This document shows positions 5,676-6,818 of a stretch of 6,818 nucleotides of DNA, piece after piece. The translations under genes were made by a program, and so were the position numbers. The notes under the pieces are model-generated. The model was not told where the DNA came from and ran no database searches. It was given only the letters and a program-made list of their open reading frames with translations. Each line of letters starts with the position of its first letter. Position 1 is the first letter of the stretch. The stretch covers positions 1 to 6,818 of the forward strand of contig BNVH01000124.1 of the NCBI GenBank assembly GCA_025997955.1, written 5' to 3'. This stretch comes from Synergistales bacterium. Its GTDB lineage: Bacteria > Synergistota > Synergistia > Synergistales > Aminobacteriaceae.

Positions 5676-6818
5676 CTAATATTTTTTTGCGGGGTATATC
5701 ATCATATTGCGCCAATCGCTGACATCGCACTGGCCAAAACCGTTACCGCCAATTGCCACGACAGTGCCGTCTGATTTTAAGCCTACTGTATACCGGTAAC
5801 CCGCTGAAACCGCAACTATATTGCGCCAATTGCTGACTTTGCACTGACCATAATCGTTTTTACCAACCGCCACGACAGTGCCGTCTGATTTTAAGCCTAC
5901 TGTGTGCCAGTCACCCGTTGAAACCGCAACGATATTGCGCCAATTGCTGACTTTGCACCCGCCCTCATCGTTATAGCCAACCGCCACGACAGTGCCGTCC
6001 GATTTTAAGCCTACTGTATGCTGGTGACCCGCTGAAACCGCGACGATATTGCGCCAATCGCTGACATTGCACCGGCCATAAAGGTTCTCGCCAACCGCCG
6101 CGACGGTGCCGTCTGATTTTAAGCCTGCCGTACGACTGCCACCCGCTGAAACCGTGACGATATTGCGCCAACCGCTGACATCGCACTGACCATAATCGTT
6201 TTTACCAACCGCCACGACGGTGCCGTCTGATTTTAAGCCTGCCGTACGACTGCCACCCGCTGAAACCGCAACTATATTGCGCCAATCGCTGACACTGCAC
6301 CGGCCATCCTCGTTATAGCCAACCGCCACGACAGTGCCGTCTGATTTTAAGCCTATTGTATGACCACCACCCGCTGAAACCGCGACGATATTGCGCCAAT
6401 CGCTGACACTGCACTGATAATAATCGTTATTGCCAACCGCCACGACAGTGCCGTCTGATTTTAAGCCTGCTGTGTGACGCCAACCCGCTGAAACCGTTTC
6501 TGCGTAGCGTTCGATTTGCTGCTGCTGTGCGGGTTGCGGTGGCACTTGATAGTTTTGCGATGTGGGAGCCATAGTTTGTACTGGTTGCGTCTTTGGAGTC
6601 TGAGCGTTTATCCCCCAGCCAAGCGCGTCCGTGAACTCAAGGATGATCTGCTCTGCCGCGCCCTCAGCTATGTAAGCCTCGGTCAGTTTTGCCACCGCTT
6701 GTTTGAAAGCGATTTCCTTATCCGCCTGGCTTGCCGTTAGGCTACTCTTCATGATTTCAGACGCGCCGTACTCGTGTACGGAAAAAACCAATCTTTTAAT
6801 ATTAGGCGAAACCGACGG
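5676..6818 (-). CDS. RCC1-like seven-bladed propeller protein, 5' end outside the window
   Basis: The last 266 codons or so encode seven tandem 38-residue RCC1-like repeats, each of the form VSAGxxxTxGLKSDGTVVAVGxNxxGxCxVSxWRNIVA, followed by a six-residue end (YPAKKY). Seven repeats is the number that closes a beta-propeller. Before them lie a Pro/Gln-rich linker (about 37 residues, ...VPPQPAQQQQIERY) and an N-terminal alpha-helical domain ending in EFTDALGWG, a style of ending I associate with small helical domains in front of RCC1 repeats in other bacteria. Candidate starts are TTG 6791 and ATG 6752, but neither has a good Shine-Dalgarno, and the frame stays open with plausible protein (NIKRLVFSVHEYGASEI) to the window edge, so I treat it as 5'-truncated. 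No membrane segment is seen. It heads the kinase-VWA-phosphatase operon and may be its sensor or a substrate; that is inference. Confidence 0.85.
   Translation of the reverse strand, partial: PSVSPNIKRLVFSVHEYGASEIMKSSLTASQADKEIAFKQAVAKLTEAYIAEGAAEQIILEFTDALGWGINAQTPKTQPVQTMAPTSQNYQVPPQPAQQQQIERYAETVSAGWRHTAGLKSDGTVVAVGNNDYYQCSVSDWRNIVAVSAGGGHTIGLKSDGTVVAVGYNEDGRCSVSDWRNIVAVSAGGSRTAGLKSDGTVVAVGKNDYGQCDVSGWRNIVTVSAGGSRTAGLKSDGTVAAVGENLYGRCNVSDWRNIVAVSAGHQHTVGLKSDGTVVAVGYNDEGGCKVSNWRNIVAVSTGDWHTVGLKSDGTVVAVGKNDYGQCKVSNWRNIVAVSAGYRYTVGLKSDGTVVAIGGNGFGQCDVSDWRNMMIYPAKKY
5697..6494 (-). repeat. Seven tandem 114-bp coding repeats (propeller blades)
   Basis: Seven units of exactly 114 bp lie head to tail in frame. 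The landmark GTGCCGTCTGATTTTAAGCC (+ strand; one or two base changes in some copies) recurs at about 5764, 5878, 5992, 6106, 6220, 6334 and 6448. Nucleotide identity is high even at silent positions, so the units arose or were homogenised by recent duplication or gene conversion. Differences cluster in a few codons per unit: residues 5-7, 21-27, 29 and 32 of each blade. This is a protein-coding repeat, not a CRISPR or intergenic element. Confidence 0.93.

Noticed and set aside
5697..6494. CRISPR array or non-coding satellite repeat
   Set aside because: The 114-bp period is a multiple of three, units are contiguous without unique spacers, and they encode RCC1-like blades in an unbroken frame.

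Overview
The window looks like a piece of a diderm, probably anaerobic, bacterial chromosome. The two pseudopilin genes at the left imply an outer membrane or at least a type II secretion/type IV pilus-like machine. The YedE + TusA pair fits an organism that handles selenium or reduced sulfur. The gene mix and style would suit Synergistota or a similar deep-branching diderm, but no ribosomal RNA or taxonomic marker is present, so this is a weak inference.

Layout. Positions 1-1082 (+ strand) hold a possible gene end, an AT-rich palindrome, and two pseudopilin genes (gspG, and a gspH-like gene overlapping it by 32 nt). Positions 1113-2431 (+) hold a YedE-family membrane protein and a small TusA-like sulfur/selenium carrier, closely coupled and followed by a strong hairpin at 2456-2486. 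Everything to the right lies on the - strand and reads toward that hairpin. In transcription order it is a seven-bladed RCC1-like propeller protein (5' end apparently outside the window), a Ser/Thr protein kinase with a C-terminal zinc ribbon and beta-rich domain, a VWA (TerY-like) protein with an intact metal-binding MIDAS site, and a PP2C-type phosphatase. Gaps in this cluster are 79, 15 and 17 nt, so it reads as one operon.

How the genes work together. The kinase-VWA-PP2C trio matches the 'TerY-phosphorylation triad' (TerY-P) described by comparative genomics: a kinase and phosphatase act in opposition and the VWA protein is thought to be scaffold or substrate. No tellurium-resistance (terD/terC) genes are visible, so this is a stand-alone triad, here led by an RCC1-like propeller protein. 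That protein's 38-residue blades are almost identical in scaffold but vary at a few exposed-loop positions, which suggests a ligand-recognition or sensor role feeding into the phosphorylation switch. This is the most interesting part of the window. The left half looks like ordinary core genome; the phosphatase gene is visibly more AT-rich than the YedE gene (24 of 60 G/C at 2641-2700 against 40 of 60 at 1981-2040), consistent with the right half being an accessory module.

Other structure includes a hairpin that would put the yedE ribosome-binding site exactly in its loop, a start-stop pair (ATGTAA) just ahead of gspG, and the 7 x 114-bp tandem repeat array within the propeller gene.
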